Of a DNA stretch of 64,000 bases, positions 44,057 to 53,609 are shown one piece after another. The DNA comes from Aeromicrobium sp. A1-2 (GTDB lineage Bacteria > Actinomycetota > Actinomycetes > Propionibacteriales > Nocardioidaceae): NCBI RefSeq assembly GCF_003443875.1, contig NZ_CP027482.1:62001-126000 (forward strand), in the 5' to 3' direction. The notes under the pieces are model-generated. The model was not told where the DNA came from. It made no database searches and saw only the letters and a program-made list of their open reading frames with translations. The first letter of the stretch is position 1, and every line of letters starts with the position of its first letter. The translations under genes and the position numbers were made by a program.

Positions 44057-46576
44057 TCAGGTGGGGCCCGGTCGTCGGCGACCGGGCCCCGTCGTCGGTG
44101 GCGCCGACCACGGATCCTCCGGCCAGGCGTGCTTGGGATAGCGGCCGCGTAGCTCGGCCCGTACCTGTTGGTACGGCCCCGACCAGAACGACTCGAGGTC
44201 GGCCGTGACGGCGGCCGGGCGACGCGCCGGCGTGAGCAGGTGCAGCAGCACCGGGACCCGGCCGTCGCCGATGCGTGGCGTCGCCGACCAGCCGAACGCC
44301 TCCTGGATGCGGACCGACAGCACCGGCTGCTCGCTCCCGGTGGCGCCGTACTCGACGCGCACCGCGGAGCCGCTCGGCACCGTGAGCCGCTCGGGCGCGA
44401 GCTCGTCGAGGCGGCCCGCGGCGGGCCAGGGCAGCAGGCGACGCAGGGCCGACAGCATGTCGATGCGCCGCAGGTCGCGCGTGCTCCGGACCCGGGCGAG
44501 CTCGCCGCCGAGCCAGGTCTGGATCGAGTCGAGCAGCGCCGCGTCGCTGACATCGGGCCACGGTTCGCCCAGCGCGTGGTGCAGGAAGCCGAGCCGGGCG
44601 CGCAGGGCGGTCGCGGCCTCGCTCCACGGCAGCATCGCGAGACCGTCGGTGGCCAGCGCATCCTGCACCGCGGCAGCCACCTGGTCGGGAGCCGGATCGG
44701 TGATCGGCGCGGACGAGAGCTCGACCGCGCCGAGCCGAGTGACACGACGAGCGACGAGCCTGCCTTCGGTCCAGGTGACCTCGTCGACCTCGCGCCACAG
44801 GCTTGCGGCGGCTTCCAGGGCAAGGTCCTCGTCGAGGGGAGCGGCCGACCGGATCTGGGCGTCGGTGGCCCGGGGGCGCCGCTCAGCGTCGGCGATCGCG
44901 ATCCACGAGACCCCCGTCAGCGCGGGATCGCCGCGCCGGAACGACGCGCCGGTCCCGCCCACCATCAGATAGGCCGATCCGCCCGGCCGAAGGCGTGCGA
45001 TGCGACCGGGATGGGCCAGCGCGACGACGGCACCCACGGCCAGGTCGTCGGTCAGCTCGGTACGGTCGACCCGTTGCACCGAACGTTCGAGACGTCCGGC
45101 GGTGTCCTTCCACGATCCCGTGCCCTGACCACCCCGGCGCATGGCCCGGAGCGCCGCGACGAGATCGCCTCCCGGGGCGCGGACCTCGTCGGCCAGCAGG
45201 GCGACGACCTCGGCCGATCGACGGGACCCGACCAGCGCGGCGCCGTCGAGCAGGGCCCGGGCCAGTCGAGGGTCGACCGGGACCCGGGCCATCTGCCGGC
45301 CACGGTCGGTGATCGCGCCGGACTCCTCGACGGCGCCGAGCCCCAGCAGTGTCTGGCGTGCCGCGGCCATCGAGGCGACCGGCGGTGGATCGAGCAGGGC
45401 AAGGCCCTCGCCGTCAGGCGCTCCCCACGCAGCGAGCTCGAGTCCGAAGGCGGTCAGGTCGGCGACCAGGATCTCCGGCGCCGGATGGTCCGGCAGGTGC
45501 GCGTGGTCCGCGCGAGCCCAGCACCGGTGCACCGCACCAGGTGCTTCGCGGCCGGCCCGTCCGGCCCGCTGCTCGGCCGATGCCTTGCTGACGCGGACCG
45601 TCACGAGGGCCGGCAGGCCGCGGCGCTGGTCGGTGCGCGGCTCGCGCGACAGGCCTGCGTCGACCACGATCCGTACGCCGGGGACGGTCAGGGACGACTC
45701 CGCCACCGCGGTCGACACCACGATGCGGCGACGCGCACCCCGCGACAGGGCGAGGTCCTGCTCACGGGTCGGGAGGCGACCGTGCAGGGGCAGTACGTCG
45801 ACGTCATCGACACCCGACAACCTGCGCACGAGTCCTGCGACCTCACCGACACCGGGCATGAACGCCAGCAGGTCGCCCTCGTTGGTCGCGAGCGCATGCC
45901 GCACGGTCGCGGCGACATGGTCCAGGAAGCGCGGGGGGACACCCCGCTCGTCGGTCGGCAGGACGCCGGGTGGCGGCGGCGCCCAATGTGTCGTGATGTC
46001 GTACAGGCTCCCGGGCACGGCGACGATCGGGACCGGCCGCTCGCCACCCAGCACGGCGGCCGTCCGTTCGGCCTCGATCGTGGCCGACATCGCGACGAGG
46101 CGCAGGTCCTCGCGCAAGGTGGCACGTACGTCGAGCAGGAAGGCCAGGGTCAGGTCGGCGTCGAGCTGACGTTCGTGCACCTCGTCGAGGATCACCGCAT
46201 CGACGCCCGCGAGCTCGGGGTCGCGTTGCAACCGCCGCAGCAGCACCCCGGTCGTCACGAACTCGATCCGCGTGTCCGCCCCGACCTGGCGATCGCCGCG
46301 GACGCTGTACCCGACGGTGTTCCCGACCGGCTCGCCCAGCAGGCCCGCAAGCCGGCGCGCTGCCGCGCGTGCGGCAATGCGCCGTGGTTGGGTGACCACG
46401 ACACGGCCGGCCACCTGGGCTGCCACGGCCGGCGGGACCATGGTCGTCTTGCCGGTGCCCGGCGGAGCCTGCACCACGACCACGCCGTCGCCGGACAGCG
46501 CTGCCTGCACGGCAGCGAGTCCGGCGACGACCGGGAGATTGGGTGGCTGGGCCAGCAGACGCTCGATCGGATCCAT
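44057..46576 (-). CDS. hrpB: ATP-dependent RNA helicase HrpB
   Basis: 839-residue DEAH-family helicase. Walker A QAPPGTGKTTMVPP (about residues 37-50), motif Ia VVVTQPRRIAARAAARRLA, DEVHERQLDADL, MSATI, STAVAESSLTVPGV and QRAGRAGREAPG, followed by helicase-associated domains and the HrpB C-terminal block. The cellular role of HrpB is poorly known. Start ATG 46576; a GTG two codons upstream is possible. Its last codons lie inside the terminator-like hairpin at 44063-44090. Confidence 0.94.
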   Translation of the reverse strand: MDPIERLLAQPPNLPVVAGLAAVQAALSGDGVVVVQAPPGTGKTTMVPPAVAAQVAGRVVVTQPRRIAARAAARRLAGLLGEPVGNTVGYSVRGDRQVGADTRIEFVTTGVLLRRLQRDPELAGVDAVILDEVHERQLDADLTLAFLLDVRATLREDLRLVAMSATIEAERTAAVLGGERPVPIVAVPGSLYDITTHWAPPPPGVLPTDERGVPPRFLDHVAATVRHALATNEGDLLAFMPGVGEVAGLVRRLSGVDDVDVLPLHGRLPTREQDLALSRGARRRIVVSTAVAESSLTVPGVRIVVDAGLSREPRTDQRRGLPALVTVRVSKASAEQRAGRAGREAPGAVHRCWARADHAHLPDHPAPEILVADLTAFGLELAAWGAPDGEGLALLDPPPVASMAAARQTLLGLGAVEESGAITDRGRQMARVPVDPRLARALLDGAALVGSRRSAEVVALLADEVRAPGGDLVAALRAMRRGGQGTGSWKDTAGRLERSVQRVDRTELTDDLAVGAVVALAHPGRIARLRPGGSAYLMVGGTGASFRRGDPALTGVSWIAIADAERRPRATDAQIRSAAPLDEDLALEAAASLWREVDEVTWTEGRLVARRVTRLGAVELSSAPITDPAPDQVAAAVQDALATDGLAMLPWSEAATALRARLGFLHHALGEPWPDVSDAALLDSIQTWLGGELARVRSTRDLRRIDMLSALRRLLPWPAAGRLDELAPERLTVPSGSAVRVEYGATGSEQPVLSVRIQEAFGWSATPRIGDGRVPVLLHLLTPARRPAAVTADLESFWSGPYQQVRAELRGRYPKHAWPEDPWSAPPTTGPGRRRPGPT
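44063..44090. terminator. Strong GC hairpin, probable bidirectional terminator, inside the hrpB 3' end
   Basis: Perfect 12-bp arms GGGGCCCGGTCG and CGACCGGGCCCC with loop TCGG, 32 bases after the oxidoreductase stop. The same bases encode the final residues of HrpB. There is no U-tract, as is common in high-GC actinobacteria. Confidence 0.7.
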
Positions 46577-46614
46577 GGCCACCGACCCAGTCTGACCCGC
46601 CGGGACGGCGCTGC

Positions 46615-47829
46615 CTACTGCAGCGTCATCTTGGGCTCGCCGAGTGAGGTGAGGCCGGTGCCGGTCCGCACGCAGCTACCGCTCTTCGGCGTACCGGAGT
46701 TGTAGGCCTGGCGCACGCACGACCGGGTGGCCATCTGGCCCCAGTAGTTGGGGTGCAACGACTCCTGGATGTAGTACGGGCTGCTGCCCGAGGTCGTGAC
46801 GGTCCGGATCTGGTTGACCCACTCCGTCCGGTCGACGGCCGTGGGCGCGGTCCAGTTGGCAAGCCCGACCTCCTCGTACAGGCCGACGCCGCTCTCGCAC
46901 AGCCGGCGACCGTTGAACGTCGACGTCAGGTTGAGCGTCCTGGCGTTGGTGATGCCGGCCTGGCTGATCGCACCGGTCACGGTGTTGTTGATCGTCGGGA
47001 GTGCCGTGGAGTTGGCCCAGTTGGCGTCTGCGTCCCAGAAGCCGCAGCCGCCCGTGCTCTGCCGGGTGTATCCGCTCTGGCTGTAGCGGAAGCCCGAGGC
47101 ATTGGGGATCGGCGAGGGGTAGTTCTGCACCAGCAGGGTCCACGAGCTGTCGGCATAGCCGGCATTGCGCATCGCGGTGCGGATGTTGGCGTAAGCGGTG
47201 GCGATCCTGGTCTTGACCGCGGCGACGTTGCTGCTGGTGAAGTTGGCCTTGACGCTGTTGTCGTCGTAGCAGTAGTCCTTCCACCATGACGGCGAGCCGA
47301 GGAAGTCCACGACGCACGACTGCACGACGTCGGCGAAGTTGAAGTCGTTGCCGCCGATCGAGACCGTGACCATCTTGACGCTATGGGTCGCCGCGAACTG
47401 CTGCAGCATCTTGGCCTGGCCGAGCTTGCCGCCCCCGTTGTCGTAGAAGTCCAGACCCGGCTTGAACTCGCTGCCGTTGGTCGTTGCCGCTGTCGCGCCG
47501 GAGCACGCGAGGTTGAGCCCCTGGACTCCACCGCCGAGGTAGATCTCGGCGGACTTGCTGCGGTGGCACCGGTTGATCTGCTCGGCATTGTTGGCGGCGT
47601 TGTCGAAGTACGCCGTGCTGCCCAGCCGGTCGGCTCGGGACGCGCTGTTGTTGGACGAACCGGCCCAGCGGCCGGCCTCCCCGGAGATGTACGAGTCGCC
47701 GACCGACACGACGTACGGCGTGCCGGATCCGGGGCCGTCGGCCTGCGCGGCGGACGGGATGAAGGTCGAAGCGGCGAGTGCGAGACTCACTGCTGCGACG
47801 AGTGGGCGTGCTCGGGTGAACAGCGACAT
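46615..47829 (-). CDS. Secreted SGNH/GDSL-type esterase
   Basis: 404 residues. Signal peptide of about 30 residues (ARPLVAAVSLALAASTFIPS, AQA/DG cleavage). Block I VVSVGDSYISGEAGRW with the catalytic Ser, block III VSIGGNDFNFADVV, block V SLHPNYWGQMATRSC with Asp/His-type residues. Several cysteines (HRCHRSKSA, LACSGATAA, SCVVDFLG, DYCYDD, CGFWDAD, LCESGVG, SCVRQA, SCVRTG) could form disulfides outside the cell. Start ATG 47829 with an AGGAGG ribosome site. Likely an extracellular lipase/esterase; the substrate is not known. Confidence 0.9.
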   Translation of the reverse strand: MSLFTRARPLVAAVSLALAASTFIPSAAQADGPGSGTPYVVSVGDSYISGEAGRWAGSSNNSASRADRLGSTAYFDNAANNAEQINRCHRSKSAEIYLGGGVQGLNLACSGATAATTNGSEFKPGLDFYDNGGGKLGQAKMLQQFAATHSVKMVTVSIGGNDFNFADVVQSCVVDFLGSPSWWKDYCYDDNSVKANFTSSNVAAVKTRIATAYANIRTAMRNAGYADSSWTLLVQNYPSPIPNASGFRYSQSGYTRQSTGGCGFWDADANWANSTALPTINNTVTGAISQAGITNARTLNLTSTFNGRRLCESGVGLYEEVGLANWTAPTAVDRTEWVNQIRTVTTSGSSPYYIQESLHPNYWGQMATRSCVRQAYNSGTPKSGSCVRTGTGLTSLGEPKMTLQ

Positions 47830-47944
47830 TGCGGTGCCTCCTAGGCGGACGTGCTCCCTCCGACCCAGCGGGCCCGGACCGAACCTAGTGGTGCAGGTCA
47901 CACCGTGTATATAGCGCGATGGCACGAATTCACAGGTTCCACAC

Positions 47945-47984
47945 ATGTTCGGGCCAGCGGAGTCACTGACCGGCCCCCGAACAT
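47945..47984. promoter_or_regulatory. Inverted repeat just before the efflux operon
   Basis: Arms ATGTTCGGG (47945-47953) and CCCGAACAT (47976-47984), seven bases before the GTG start at 47991. It could be an operator or a leader hairpin; it is too close to the start for a normal -35/-10 in between. Confidence 0.4.
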
Positions 47985-47990
47985 CAGGGT

Positions 47991-49184
47991 GTGTCCCTAT
48001 CGTTGAGTCCTCGTCATCTCGCCTCCCGGCTCCGGCCGAGATCTCGGCGCCAATACATCGCCACCGGCATCGCGGTGGTCCTCGTGCTGGGTGGTGCGGG
48101 TTACTGGGGATTCGGTCGAGCCGACAGCGCCGTTGCGAACTCGGTCATCGCGACCGTCGCGACCGGCACCTTCCAGCAGACCGTCACGGGCTCGGGCACG
48201 ATCCAGCCGGCGCGGCAGGACGATCTCGCCTTCGGTGTCTCCGGCCGGGTGACCAGCGTGCGGGTCGAGGCTGGCGACAAGGTCGGCAAGGGCGACGTCG
48301 TGGCCAAGCTCGACACCGTGTCGCTGGACGCCGCGCTTGCCTCGGCGGAGGCTCAGCTCGAGGCCGCAGTGACCACTGCGGCGAACGACGGCAGCGAGTC
48401 GAGCACCCAGCGGGCGGCCAACGATGCAAGCCTGGCCAGCACACGAGCCGACGTGGCGCAGGCCGAGGACGACCTTGCTTCCGCGACGCTGCGCGCGACG
48501 TTCGCCGGGACGGTCGCCAGCGTCGACGTCGCGGTGGGTGATCAGACCAGCGGTTCCTCGTCATCGACCTCGGGCTCAGGAGGCTCTGCCCAAGGTGCGG
48601 CGACGACGACCTCGACCGCCGCCGTCACGGTCATCGACCCGACGACGTTCGTGGTCGAGGCGGAGGTCGCCGCGGCCGACGTGACGAGCGTCAAGAAGGG
48701 CCTGCAGGTCACCATCACGCCGACCGGGGCGACCGAGCCGGTCTTCGGCACGGTCGAGGACGTCGGGCTGATCGCGACGACGAACAACTCCGGGGTTGCT
48801 GCGTTCTCCGTGACGGTCGCGGTGACGGGGGAGCAGAAGGATCTCTACCCCGGGACGACCGCTGACATATCGATCATCGTCAAGCAGGTCGACGACATCG
48901 TGACGGTGCCGACGCAGGCGCTCACGACGACGGACGGTAAGACGTACGTCACGAAGGTCGACGGCTCATCGAGGAAGAAGACCGCTGTCACGGTCGGCGA
49001 GACCTATGGCGCATCGACCGAGGTGAAGACCGGCCTGGTGGTCGGCGACCAGGTCGAGATCACCAGCATCGCAGTCAACCGCGTGGGCAACACCGCGGGC
49101 GGGGGAGGAGCCGGAACTGGCCAGCGAGGTCAAGGCGGCGGGGACTTCCCGGCCGGTGGCCGCCCCGGCGGAGCCGGCCAGTGA
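47991..49184 (+). CDS. HlyD/MacA-like periplasmic-type adaptor, membrane anchored
   Basis: 397 residues. One N-terminal helix (YIATGIAVVLVLGGAGYWGF), then a barrel-sandwich half with VTGSGTIQPARQDDLAFGVS and VEAGDKVGKGDVVAKLDTVS, a short helical hairpin (LEAAVTTAAND...), the second lipoyl half ATLRATFAGTVASVDVAVGD, beta-barrel and membrane-proximal domains with IVTVPTQALTTTDGKTYVTK, and a Gly-rich tail. In Gram-positives such adaptors work with MacB-like ABC transporters. It starts at GTG 47991; the stop overlaps the ATPase start (GTGA). Confidence 0.92.
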   Translation: MSLSLSPRHLASRLRPRSRRQYIATGIAVVLVLGGAGYWGFGRADSAVANSVIATVATGTFQQTVTGSGTIQPARQDDLAFGVSGRVTSVRVEAGDKVGKGDVVAKLDTVSLDAALASAEAQLEAAVTTAANDGSESSTQRAANDASLASTRADVAQAEDDLASATLRATFAGTVASVDVAVGDQTSGSSSSTSGSGGSAQGAATTTSTAAVTVIDPTTFVVEAEVAAADVTSVKKGLQVTITPTGATEPVFGTVEDVGLIATTNNSGVAAFSVTVAVTGEQKDLYPGTTADISIIVKQVDDIVTVPTQALTTTDGKTYVTKVDGSSRKKTAVTVGETYGASTEVKTGLVVGDQVEITSIAVNRVGNTAGGGGAGTGQRGQGGGDFPAGGRPGGAGQ

Positions 49185-49870
49185 GCGCGATCATCGAGCT
49201 CTCGCAGGTCTGGAAGTCCTACGAGACCGGGGCGGTACGCGTCGACGCACTGCGTGGGATCGACGCCACGATCGGCGAGGGAGAGTACGTCTCCGTGATC
49301 GGGCCGTCGGGTTCCGGCAAATCGACGCTGATGCACATCCTGGGTTGTCTCGACACACCCACCAGCGGTGAGTACCACCTGGCCGGCCAGGACGTGTCGA
49401 CGATGACCGAGGCCGAGCTCGCCGAAATCCGCAACCGGCGGATCGGGTTCGTGTTCCAGCAGTTCAACCTGCTCGCGAGCATGGCGGCCTGGCGGAACGT
49501 CGAGCTGCCGCTGGTCTACGCCGGTGTCCCGCGACCTGAGCGCCGCGAACGAGCACTGGCCGCCCTGGCCAGGGTCGGTCTCGCCGAACGGGCTGACCAC
49601 AAGCCCGGTGAGCTCTCCGGAGGCCAGCAGCAGCGGGTCGCGGTCGCACGTGCCCTCGTCACCGAACCGGCTCTGATCCTCGCGGACGAGCCGACCGGCA
49701 ACCTCGACTCGGACTCGACCCGCGACATCCTCGAGCTGTTCGACGAGCTGTCGTCCGTTGGCCGGACCATCGTGCTCATCACTCACGAGCACGACGTCGC
49801 GGCTCGGGCTGGCAGGCAGCTTGTTGTCCGCGACGGGGAGATCATGCCGATGACGGTGGGTGCGTCATGA
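49181..49870 (+). CDS. MacB/LolD-type ABC transporter ATPase
   Basis: 229 residues. Walker [21 protein letters not shown]-loop [20 protein letters not shown], signature [15 protein letters not shown], Walker [18 protein letters not shown] and H-loop LITHEHDVA: the standard MacB/FtsE/LolD ATPase pattern. Start GTG 49181 overlaps the adaptor stop and the gene overlaps the permease by ATGA. With its neighbours it forms an exporter for drugs, peptides or lipids. Confidence 0.96.
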   Translation: MSAIIELSQVWKSYETGAVRVDALRGIDATIGEGEYVSVIGPSGSGKSTLMHILGCLDTPTSGEYHLAGQDVSTMTEAELAEIRNRRIGFVFQQFNLLASMAAWRNVELPLVYAGVPRPERRERALAALARVGLAERADHKPGELSGGQQQRVAVARALVTEPALILADEPTGNLDSDSTRDILELFDELSSVGRTIVLITHEHDVAARAGRQLVVRDGEIMPMTVGAS

Positions 49871-51090
49871 ATTGGCACGAGACAGTCCGCACGGGGGCCG
49901 AGGCCGTTCAGGCGCACCGCCTGCGATCCGTCCTCACGATGCTCGGCATCATCATCGGTGTCTCGTCGGTCATCCTGACGGTCGGGCTCGGCCAGGGCGC
50001 GCAGGACGAGGTCAAGTCGCAGATCGACTCGCTGGGCAGCAACCTGCTCGTCGTGTCGCCCGGCAGCACGACGTCGTCCACGGGGGTCCGTGGTGGCTTC
50101 GGCTCGGCGTCGACGCTGACGATGTCGGACGCCCTGGCCATCGACGACTCCTCGGTCGCACCCGACGTCAAGCGGGTCGCGCCGGTGACGACGTCTTCGG
50201 TCGCCCTGGTCAACGGCACGACCAACTGGACCACCTCGCTGGTCGGGTCGACCGTCGACTGGCTTGAGGTGCGCAACCGCACGCTGTCCAGCGGACGTTT
50301 CCTGACCGCGGGCGAGGTGGAGTCGAGTGCGCCGGTCGTGGTGCTGGGCGCCGACACCGCTGGCAAGCTGTTCACCAGCTCGCCGGTAGGCGAGACGGTT
50401 GCGATCAACGGCACCGCGCTGACTGTGATCGGGGTGCTCGCGACCTCGGGCTCTTCCTCCGCAGACACCAGCCAGGACGACACCGCGGTCACCTCGCTGG
50501 GCACCGCGGGCTCGGTCGCCGGCACCGGCGGGGTGTCCATCTCCTCGATCTATGTCGAGGGGGTGTCCGAGCAGACCCTCGGTGCGGCATACCAGGAGAT
50601 CAACGCCCTGCTGCTGAACCTGCACGGCGTCCAGAGCGAGGACGCGGATTTCACGATCACCAGCCAGGAAGCGTTGATCGAGACGGCGAACTCGACCAAC
50701 CGCACCCTCACGGTCCTGCTCGGCGGGGTCGCCGGAATCTCCCTGCTCGTCGGGGGGATCGGCGTCATGAACATCATGCTGGTCTCGGTGACCGAGCGGA
50801 TCCGCGAGATCGGACTGCGCAAGGCGCTCGGCGCGACACCCCAATCGATCCGACGACAGTTCCTCGTCGAGGCTTCGATGCTGGGCTTCGCAGGCGGGAT
50901 CTTGGGAGTCCTGCTCGGCGTCGCCGGGGCGTACGCGCTTCCACCCCTGATCGACCAACCGGTATCGATCTCGCTGCTGGCGACCTTCACGGCACTTCTC
51001 ACAGCCCTCGCGCTCGGCATCGGCTTCGGGGTCTACCCCGCCAGCCGCGCCGCGCGTCTCACCCCCATCCAAGCGCTTCGCAGCGAATGA
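49867..51090 (+). CDS. MacB-like ABC transporter permease (FtsX domain)
   Basis: 407 residues. N-terminal helix with AHRLRSVLTMLGIIIGVSSV, a large extracellular MacB_PCD domain (LVVSPGSTTSSTGVRGGFG to LLLNLHGVQSEDADFTI) and three C-terminal helices in the FtsX region (LTVLLGGVAGISLLVGGIGV, MNIMLVSVTERIREIGLRKA, LGVLLGVAGAYALPPL). These transporters act by mechanotransmission with adaptor proteins. It is translationally coupled to the ATPase and followed by a lipoprotein and a second adaptor. Confidence 0.95.
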   Translation: MNWHETVRTGAEAVQAHRLRSVLTMLGIIIGVSSVILTVGLGQGAQDEVKSQIDSLGSNLLVVSPGSTTSSTGVRGGFGSASTLTMSDALAIDDSSVAPDVKRVAPVTTSSVALVNGTTNWTTSLVGSTVDWLEVRNRTLSSGRFLTAGEVESSAPVVVLGADTAGKLFTSSPVGETVAINGTALTVIGVLATSGSSSADTSQDDTAVTSLGTAGSVAGTGGVSISSIYVEGVSEQTLGAAYQEINALLLNLHGVQSEDADFTITSQEALIETANSTNRTLTVLLGGVAGISLLVGGIGVMNIMLVSVTERIREIGLRKALGATPQSIRRQFLVEASMLGFAGGILGVLLGVAGAYALPPLIDQPVSISLLATFTALLTALALGIGFGVYPASRAARLTPIQALRSE

Positions 51091-51110
51091 ACCCCACCAG
51101 GAGTTACCCC

Positions 51111-51929
51111 ATGAGACGTACCATCGCCAGCTCTGTCCTGCTTTGCACGATCGGACTCGCCGCAGCAGGATGCGGAGGGTCCGACTCCACGAGCGCAGCC
51201 GCCGACGACCAGCAGGCCGCGGGTCAGGGCGCCGCTCGCGGCGCAGGCCAGGGTGGGTCGGGCCTGGTCAACGCGGTTTCTGGCAGCACGGCCCAGGTAC
51301 AGGGCCGGACTTCGCAGGTCGCGGTCTCGTGGACCGACAGCACGACGTTCACCCAGCAGGTCAGCGCCGAGGCGGCGGACGTGACAGTCGGATCGTGCGT
51401 CGTCGTCTCCGCCAGCGAGTCCACCGACGCCGCATCGACCGACACCATCGCGGCAGCCACCGTGCGGGTCACCGAGGCCGTCGACGGCTCGTGCACCGTG
51501 GCAGGCGGGACGGGCGGACGCGCCGGAGGTGGTCAGCAGGGCGCGCAGGGTGAGGATTCGGCAGATCGACCCACCGACCGACCGACCGACCGGCCGAACG
51601 GCGCTGCCGGCGGACGTGCCGGTGGTGGCCTCGCCTCGGGTGAGGTCACGGCGGTCTCCGACACGGGCTTCACGGTGGCGTCGCGGCAGCCGGGGTCGGA
51701 TGGTGCGGCGACACCTGTCACGGTGACGACCTCGTCCGACACGAAGTACACCGCGACGGCGGCCGCCAAGGCCTCCGACGTCAAGGTCGGCATGTGCGTC
51801 ACGAGCCTGGGCGAGACTGACGACACCGGCGCGCTCACCGCGACCAGCATCGCCGTTGCGGATGCCGTCGACGGCGAGTGCGCCGTCGCCGGCGGCGGTC
51901 GGCCGGGTCAGACGGCGGACCAGTCATGA
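51111..51929 (+). CDS. Lipoprotein with duplicated DUF5666-like domain
   Basis: 272 residues. The lipobox LAAAGC (IGLAAAGCGG) ends the signal peptide. Two homologous domains of about 80 residues follow: VNAVSGSTAQVQGRTSQVAV...VGSCVVV...DGSCTVAGG and VTAVSDTGFTVASRQPGSDG...VGMCVTS...DGECAVAGG, each with one pair of cysteines at equal spacing. The spacer between them contains PTDRPTDRPTDR-type repeats. Start ATG 51111 has AGGAG nine bases upstream; an earlier ATG at 51087 overlaps the permease stop. Placed between permease and second adaptor, it is likely a surface partner of the exporter. Function unknown. Confidence 0.82.
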   Translation: MRRTIASSVLLCTIGLAAAGCGGSDSTSAAADDQQAAGQGAARGAGQGGSGLVNAVSGSTAQVQGRTSQVAVSWTDSTTFTQQVSAEAADVTVGSCVVVSASESTDAASTDTIAAATVRVTEAVDGSCTVAGGTGGRAGGGQQGAQGEDSADRPTDRPTDRPNGAAGGRAGGGLASGEVTAVSDTGFTVASRQPGSDGAATPVTVTTSSDTKYTATAAAKASDVKVGMCVTSLGETDDTGALTATSIAVADAVDGECAVAGGGRPGQTADQS

Positions 51930-53608
51930 GGGGCCGCGCGCTGACCGCGATCGCGGTGGCCGGTGCGGTCCTCCTCGCAGGAGGTGGGGTCGCCTACGCG
52001 CAGGTGCAGGGTGGCTCCGGCTCGTACCGCACGGCGACCGCCGCTGCCGGTGATGTGGACCGGACGATCGAGCTGTCGGGCACGATCTCGGCCTCGGCCC
52101 GGCGGGACCTGTCCTTCGGTGTCGCCGGCACGATCGCCGATGTCTCCGTCGCGGCTGGAGACACGGTCCGGTCCGGCGCCGATCTCGCGAGCCTCGATCC
52201 GACCGCCTTGGAAGCATCGGTCACCCGGGCGAAAGCCGCCCTGGCGAAGGCTCTGGCCCAGCTGGAGTCCGACCAGACGAGTCAGTCCGAGACCGTCTCG
52301 GCCAGCGTCGCGACGACGAGTCAGAGCTCCGGCTCCAGCGCGTCGAAGGACTCGGCTGCGGCCGCCCCGGCGAGCCCTGCGTCGCCGTCGCCAGCCCTGA
52401 AGCAGGCCCTGGCCCAGCTCGCGGTGCAGCAGCAGGCGGTGACCGAGGCGAAGACAGCGGCCACCTCGGCCATCTCTGCCGCGAAGGAGGCGCTGGTCGC
52501 CCAGGTTGCGGCGTGCGAGATCTCGACGACCGAGGACTCGACAGATCCTGATTCGTCGGAGGACTCGACGGATGCCGGCAGTGGGGACGGGACCGAGGCG
52601 GACGCCACCGCAGCACTCCCCACCGAGTGCACTGCGGCCCTCGACGCGGTCCAGGCGGCGCAAGACGTCGTGGCGGATCGGCAAGACGACCTCCAGGCGG
52701 CGCTGGAGAGCCTCTCCAAGACTCTGACCGATGCAATGGCTGCCGTGCAGGACTCCTCGAAGTCGGCTGGCTCCTCGAGCACCCCGTCGGCCGGTGCGTC
52801 TGCGAGTGCCGATGTCTCGGGTGCGGACACCTCGAGAGCGTCCAGCGACTCCTCGTCCGCAGGAGGTGGCGGATCCGGTGGTGCGGTCGTCACGGCGGCC
52901 ACCCTGGCGCGGGACCAGGCCGCGATCGACACCTCGCGGGCCGCCCTGACGGAGGCCGAGCGGTCGCTCGAAGCGGCCACGATGACGGCGCCGTTCGCGG
53001 GCCGGGTCCTGTCGGTCTCGGTCGAGAAGGGTGACGCCACCGGAGCGAGTGACGTCGTGATCGTGATCGTGGGCAACGGTGACACGACCGCGACCACGAC
53101 GGTCACGACCGACCAGATCCCGGACGTCGCCAAGGGGCAGGCCGCTCTGGTGACGCCCGCGGGTGCGACGGAGCCCGTGGAGGGCACCGTGACGTCGATC
53201 GGCCTGTTGCCGGACAGCAGCAGCGACACGACGACCTATCCGGTCACGATCGACCTGACCGGCACGGTGGCTGCCCCCGAAGGGTCGACTGCCGGCATCG
53301 CACTGGTCACCGGAACGGCGAAGGGTGTCGTGACGGTCCCGTCGTCGGCGGTGTCGACCGTGCGGGGCACGGCGGTGACGGTCCTGAGCGATGGTGAGCC
53401 GGTTCGTACGACCGTGACGGTCGGCGTCGTCGGATCTGCGCGGACCGAGATCACCTCCGGTCTGAAGGCGGGGCAGGAGATCGTGCTGGCGGATCTTGAC
53501 GTCGCGTTGCCGTCGGGTGACGGGGCGACGACGCTGCCCGGCGCAGGCGGGGGTCGCGGAGGTCCGGGCGGTGCCGGTGGTGCCGGCGGGGGAGGCCGCG
53601 GCAGATGA
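51926..53608 (+). CDS. Second HlyD-like adaptor with long helical hairpin
   Basis: 560 residues. N-terminal hydrophobic helix (LTAIAVAGAVLLAGGGVAYA), first lipoyl half with IELSGTISASARRDLSFGVA and VAAGDTVRSGADLASLDPTA, then about 200 residues of Ala/Gln-rich coiled coil interrupted by low-complexity Ser/Asp stretches, second lipoyl half ATMTAPFAGRVLSVSVEKGD, beta-barrel domain and a Gly-rich tail. It is longer than the first adaptor of the operon and not a close copy. ATG 51926 overlaps the lipoprotein stop. Two unlike adaptors for one MacB pump is unusual. Confidence 0.9.
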   Translation: MRGRALTAIAVAGAVLLAGGGVAYAQVQGGSGSYRTATAAAGDVDRTIELSGTISASARRDLSFGVAGTIADVSVAAGDTVRSGADLASLDPTALEASVTRAKAALAKALAQLESDQTSQSETVSASVATTSQSSGSSASKDSAAAAPASPASPSPALKQALAQLAVQQQAVTEAKTAATSAISAAKEALVAQVAACEISTTEDSTDPDSSEDSTDAGSGDGTEADATAALPTECTAALDAVQAAQDVVADRQDDLQAALESLSKTLTDAMAAVQDSSKSAGSSSTPSAGASASADVSGADTSRASSDSSSAGGGGSGGAVVTAATLARDQAAIDTSRAALTEAERSLEAATMTAPFAGRVLSVSVEKGDATGASDVVIVIVGNGDTTATTTVTTDQIPDVAKGQAALVTPAGATEPVEGTVTSIGLLPDSSSDTTTYPVTIDLTGTVAAPEGSTAGIALVTGTAKGVVTVPSSAVSTVRGTAVTVLSDGEPVRTTVTVGVVGSARTEITSGLKAGQEIVLADLDVALPSGDGATTLPGAGGGRGGPGGAGGAGGGGRGR

Positions 53609-53609
53609 C

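Noticed and set aside
44168-46705. 845-codon + strand frame opposite hrpB
   Set aside because: Antisense shadow; hrpB on the - strand has all helicase motifs in order.
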